DNA of 64,000 nt, from NCBI RefSeq assembly GCF_032163395.1, contig NZ_CP119968.1, positions 605,501 to 669,500 of the forward strand. Direction: 5' to 3'. Positions within the stretch are counted from its first letter, which is position 1. Each line of letters begins with the position of its first letter. The position numbers and the translations under genes were made by a program. Positions 63,848-64,000 of the stretch are shown in pieces. The notes beneath the pieces are model-generated. The model made no database searches and was not told where the DNA came from. It saw only the letters and a program-made list of their open reading frames with translations. The DNA comes from Gloeocapsopsis dulcis. GTDB lineage: Bacteria > Cyanobacteriota > Cyanobacteriia > Cyanobacteriales > Chroococcidiopsidaceae.

Positions 63848-64000
63848 CTAATACACTTGCTTATTGACTCTTTCTTCATGCTTGACAATAATCCAAAGAG
63901 CATGAATACTTCCAGGAAGCCAACCTAGAAGTGTTAACACAATGTTGATCAAAAAAGCTGTGCTAATACCTTCTGTTAAAAATACGCCCAAAGGAGGTAG
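63848..64000 (-). CDS. PMP3/YqaE (UPF0057) membrane protein, 3' part
   Basis: The last 50 residues of a very small membrane protein read from the window edge: LPPLGVFLTEGISTAFLINI, then VLTLLGWLPGSIHALWIIVK and a charged tail. LPPLGVFL at the first helix and LLGWLPG-IHA-W at the second are the PMP3/YqaE signature. Members are about 52-60 residues, with two helices, and are induced by salt or cold and affect membrane potential. Only the first few residues are beyond the window. It fits the stress-gene neighbourhood. Confidence 0.9.
   Translation of the reverse strand, partial: LPPLGVFLTEGISTAFLINIVLTLLGWLPGSIHALWIIVKHEERVNKQVY

Overview
The window looks like chromosome from a phycobilisome-bearing cyanobacterium. 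The evidence is the very frequent HIP1 octamer (GCGATCGC) inside and between genes, and cyanobacterial marker genes: PetM of the cytochrome b6f complex, the photosystem II assembly factor Ycf39, the phycobilisome-degradation regulator NblR, the FtrV chain of ferredoxin-thioredoxin reductase, an AMIN-domain TonB receptor, and several small families largely confined to cyanobacteria (DUF2949, DUF1823, DUF6887/6888-like). It resembles a unicellular or colonial Chroococcidiopsis/Gloeocapsopsis-type organism, but the genus is inference. No rRNA or tRNA gene was recognised.

Layout. 1-5.1 kb: start of purQ with overlapping purS, a Fur-family (Zur/FurB-like) regulator, an NfeD-slipin membrane pair, ftrV, a DUF218 protein and a Uma2 nuclease-like protein. 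5.5-6.8 kb: an overlapping pair of tiny genes and a class II glutamine amidotransferase. 6.9-16 kb: a type I-G (formerly I-U) CRISPR-Cas effector operon (cas3 - csx17/cas8 - csb1/cas7 - csb2/cas5-6), an orphan-tnpB IS200/IS605-type element inserted at the 3' end of csb2, a short CRISPR array with a readable leader promoter, and a RelE-type toxin-antitoxin pair lying between the last array repeat and an outlying repeat remnant. No cas1, cas2 or cas4 is present.

16-38.5 kb is mostly housekeeping: DUF29, a two-domain phosphotransferase/kinase, rplY, purA, an iron-siderophore uptake pair, adenosine deaminase, an orphan response regulator, pdxA, petM, ycf39, nadK, nblR, DUF192, DUF2949, an alanine/serine-glyoxylate aminotransferase, trpC and lpdA. 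Between DUF2949 and the aminotransferase lies a nine-codon ORF with two Trp codons running into an intrinsic terminator.

38.7-52 kb is an accessory zone with much decay: a TnpB element remnant, a Tat-type aldo/keto reductase, class I aldolase, an RTX-SGNH-RTX esterase-like protein, a group II intron with intact domain V but a frameshifted RT-HNH reading frame, a broken tnpB, an internally deleted alcohol dehydrogenase, gamma-glutamyltransferase, a truncated nuclease-like gene and a Tn3 transposase scar.

52-64 kb: DAHP synthase, acylphosphatase, an Asp/Arg tandem-repeat protein, DUF1823, SRAP (HMCES/YedK), then a run of stress-type genes: DUF2231 and DUF2993 proteins, a duplicated alpha-helical family of which one copy is fused to a hemerythrin domain, a ligand-less hemerythrin relative, a general-stress SDR, a PGM1-like ATP-grasp protein, a coiled-coil protein and a PMP3/YqaE-type membrane protein cut by the window end. 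Several strong terminators delimit these units, and three copies of a roughly 70-bp dispersed repeat sit in intergenic gaps.
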